From Rubrivirga sp. (GTDB taxonomy: Bacteria; Bacteroidota; Rhodothermia; Rhodothermales; Rubricoccaceae), in the NCBI GenBank assembly GCA_012269805.1, contig JAAXJP010000406.1:1-5562 (forward strand): 5,562 bases of DNA, read 5' to 3'. Numbering within the stretch: position 1 is the stretch's first letter; the number at the start of each line of letters is the position of its first letter. A program made the position numbers and the translations under genes. Below, one piece after another: positions 4,857 through 5,562 of the stretch. The notes beneath the pieces were generated by a model. That model made no database searches. It was not told where the DNA came from and saw only the letters and a program-made list of their open reading frames with translations.

Positions 4857-5562
4857 GTGTCCGTCCGCCCGAAAAAGCGCCTCGGCCAGCACTTTCTGAC
4901 CGACCCCAACACGATCCGCAAGATCGTGGACGCGGTCGGCGCGCCGTCGGGCGCGCAGGTCGTCGAGATCGGCCCCGGCGAGGGCGCGTTGACGGGCGAA
5001 CTCCTCCGCCGGTATCCCGACCTCATCGCTCTCGAGGTCGACGAGGAGGCCATCGCCCACCTCCGGGCCGAGTACCCCCGCCTCGACGTCCGCGCGGGCG
5101 ACGTGCTGGAGGTCGACTGGCGGGCATGTGGCGCGGGGGGCGAGGCCCGGGGAGAGGCACGTCCGCTCCACGTCGTCGGCAACCTCCCGTACTACATCAC
5201 GTCGCCGATCCTCTTCGCCCTGCTGGAGGCGCGCGAGCACGTCGCGCGGGCCGTCGTGATGGTGCAGAAGGAGGTGGCCGACCGGATCGTCGCGCCGCAC
5301 GGGTCGAAGACCTACGGGACGCTCTCGGTCTACTTCGCGCTGTACGCCGAGGCCCGGCCGCTCTTCGACGTGTCGCGCCACTGCTTCCGCCCGCGGCCGA
5401 ACGTCGAGAGCGCCGTGGTCGCGCTCGACTTCGCCGGTGCGGAGGCGCCGGACGTACCTTTCGCGGCCCTGCAGCGGACGGTCCGCGCGGCGTTCGGGCA
5501 GCGGCGGAAGATGCTCCGCAACAGCCTCGGCGCGCTCGCGGCGCAGGCCGGCGTCGAGGTCC
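4857..5562 (+). CDS. rsmA: 16S rRNA (adenine(1518)-N6/adenine(1519)-N6)-dimethyltransferase RsmA/KsgA (3' end outside window)
   Basis: This enzyme uses S-adenosylmethionine to dimethylate two adjacent adenines in the 3'-terminal helix of 16S rRNA during late 30S subunit assembly. The frame is open from GTG 4857 to the window end (235 codons); E. coli KsgA has 273 residues, so some 30-40 are probably missing. Motifs in order: RPKKRLGQHFL at 4-14, SAM-binding motif I EIGPGEGALT at 37-46, the acidic LEVDEEAI at 59-66, catalytic motif IV NLPYYITSP at 109-117, KTYGTLSV at 151-158, and FRPRPNVESAVV at 177-188. GTG 4857 is chosen because KKRLGQHFL lies at its usual place near the N-terminus and no earlier start is needed; there is no Shine-Dalgarno sequence. 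Residues 88-104, just before motif IV, form a Gly/Ala/Glu/Arg-rich loop with codons (GCA, TGT, GGA, GCA, CGT) unlike the strong G/C-ending bias elsewhere. The gene is separated from the YfhO-like gene by a hairpin and its own promoter-like element. Identification is firm. Confidence 0.97.
   Translation, partial: MSVRPKKRLGQHFLTDPNTIRKIVDAVGAPSGAQVVEIGPGEGALTGELLRRYPDLIALEVDEEAIAHLRAEYPRLDVRAGDVLEVDWRACGAGGEARGEARPLHVVGNLPYYITSPILFALLEAREHVARAVVMVQKEVADRIVAPHGSKTYGTLSVYFALYAEARPLFDVSRHCFRPRPNVESAVVALDFAGAEAPDVPFAALQRTVRAAFGQRRKMLRNSLGALAAQAGVEV

Noticed and set aside
5118..5190. Possible frameshift in rsmA before the NLPY motif
   Set aside because: Codon-by-codon reading from GTG 4857 keeps AAC (N109, 5181-5183) in frame, and the frame stays open to the window end; no shift is needed.
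4827..5381. Antisense open frames opposite rsmA
   Set aside because: The + strand has an uninterrupted rsmA frame with all hallmark motifs, so these are shadows.

Overview
The window is a GC-rich stretch (roughly 70% G+C by eye, third codon positions almost always G or C) with all five supported genes on the + strand. Three features suggest a member of the Rhodothermota/Bacteroidota lineage, perhaps a Rubricoccaceae-like organism: start codons lack a Shine-Dalgarno sequence, TAnnTT-type promoter elements sit right at the start codons, and there is a YfhO-type giant membrane protein. This placement is inferred, since no rRNA or other decisive marker is present.

Layout: 1-783 is the 3' part of a sugar-phosphate isomerase/epimerase-like TIM-barrel gene, running in from the left edge. 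793-1584 encodes a PlsC-family 1-acylglycerol-3-phosphate acyltransferase. 1605-2150 (or 1596-2150) encodes a small predicted lipoprotein of no recognised family. 2160-4760 encodes an 866-residue YfhO-family polytopic membrane protein with a large C-terminal soluble domain, probably a GT-C-like glycosyltransferase. 4761-4856 is the only sizeable intergenic gap and holds a long, nearly perfect GC-rich hairpin. 4857 to the right edge is the start of rsmA/ksgA, the 16S rRNA adenine dimethyltransferase, cut by the window end.

The first four genes are tightly spaced (9, about 20 and 9 nt) and may be co-transcribed. plsC, the lipoprotein and the YfhO protein all concern the cell envelope (lipid synthesis, envelope surface, glycan or lipid modification). 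The hairpin after yfhO and a fresh promoter-like element before rsmA suggest that rsmA is a separate transcription unit. No CRISPR array, mobile element, tRNA or rRNA gene was seen, and the window does not clearly contain an undescribed system. The best second-look items are the recurring promoter-like element 12-13 nt before start codons, the 52-nt intergenic hairpin, a 20-bp perfect palindrome inside the lipoprotein gene, and the apparent loss of metal-ligand residues in the TIM-barrel protein.
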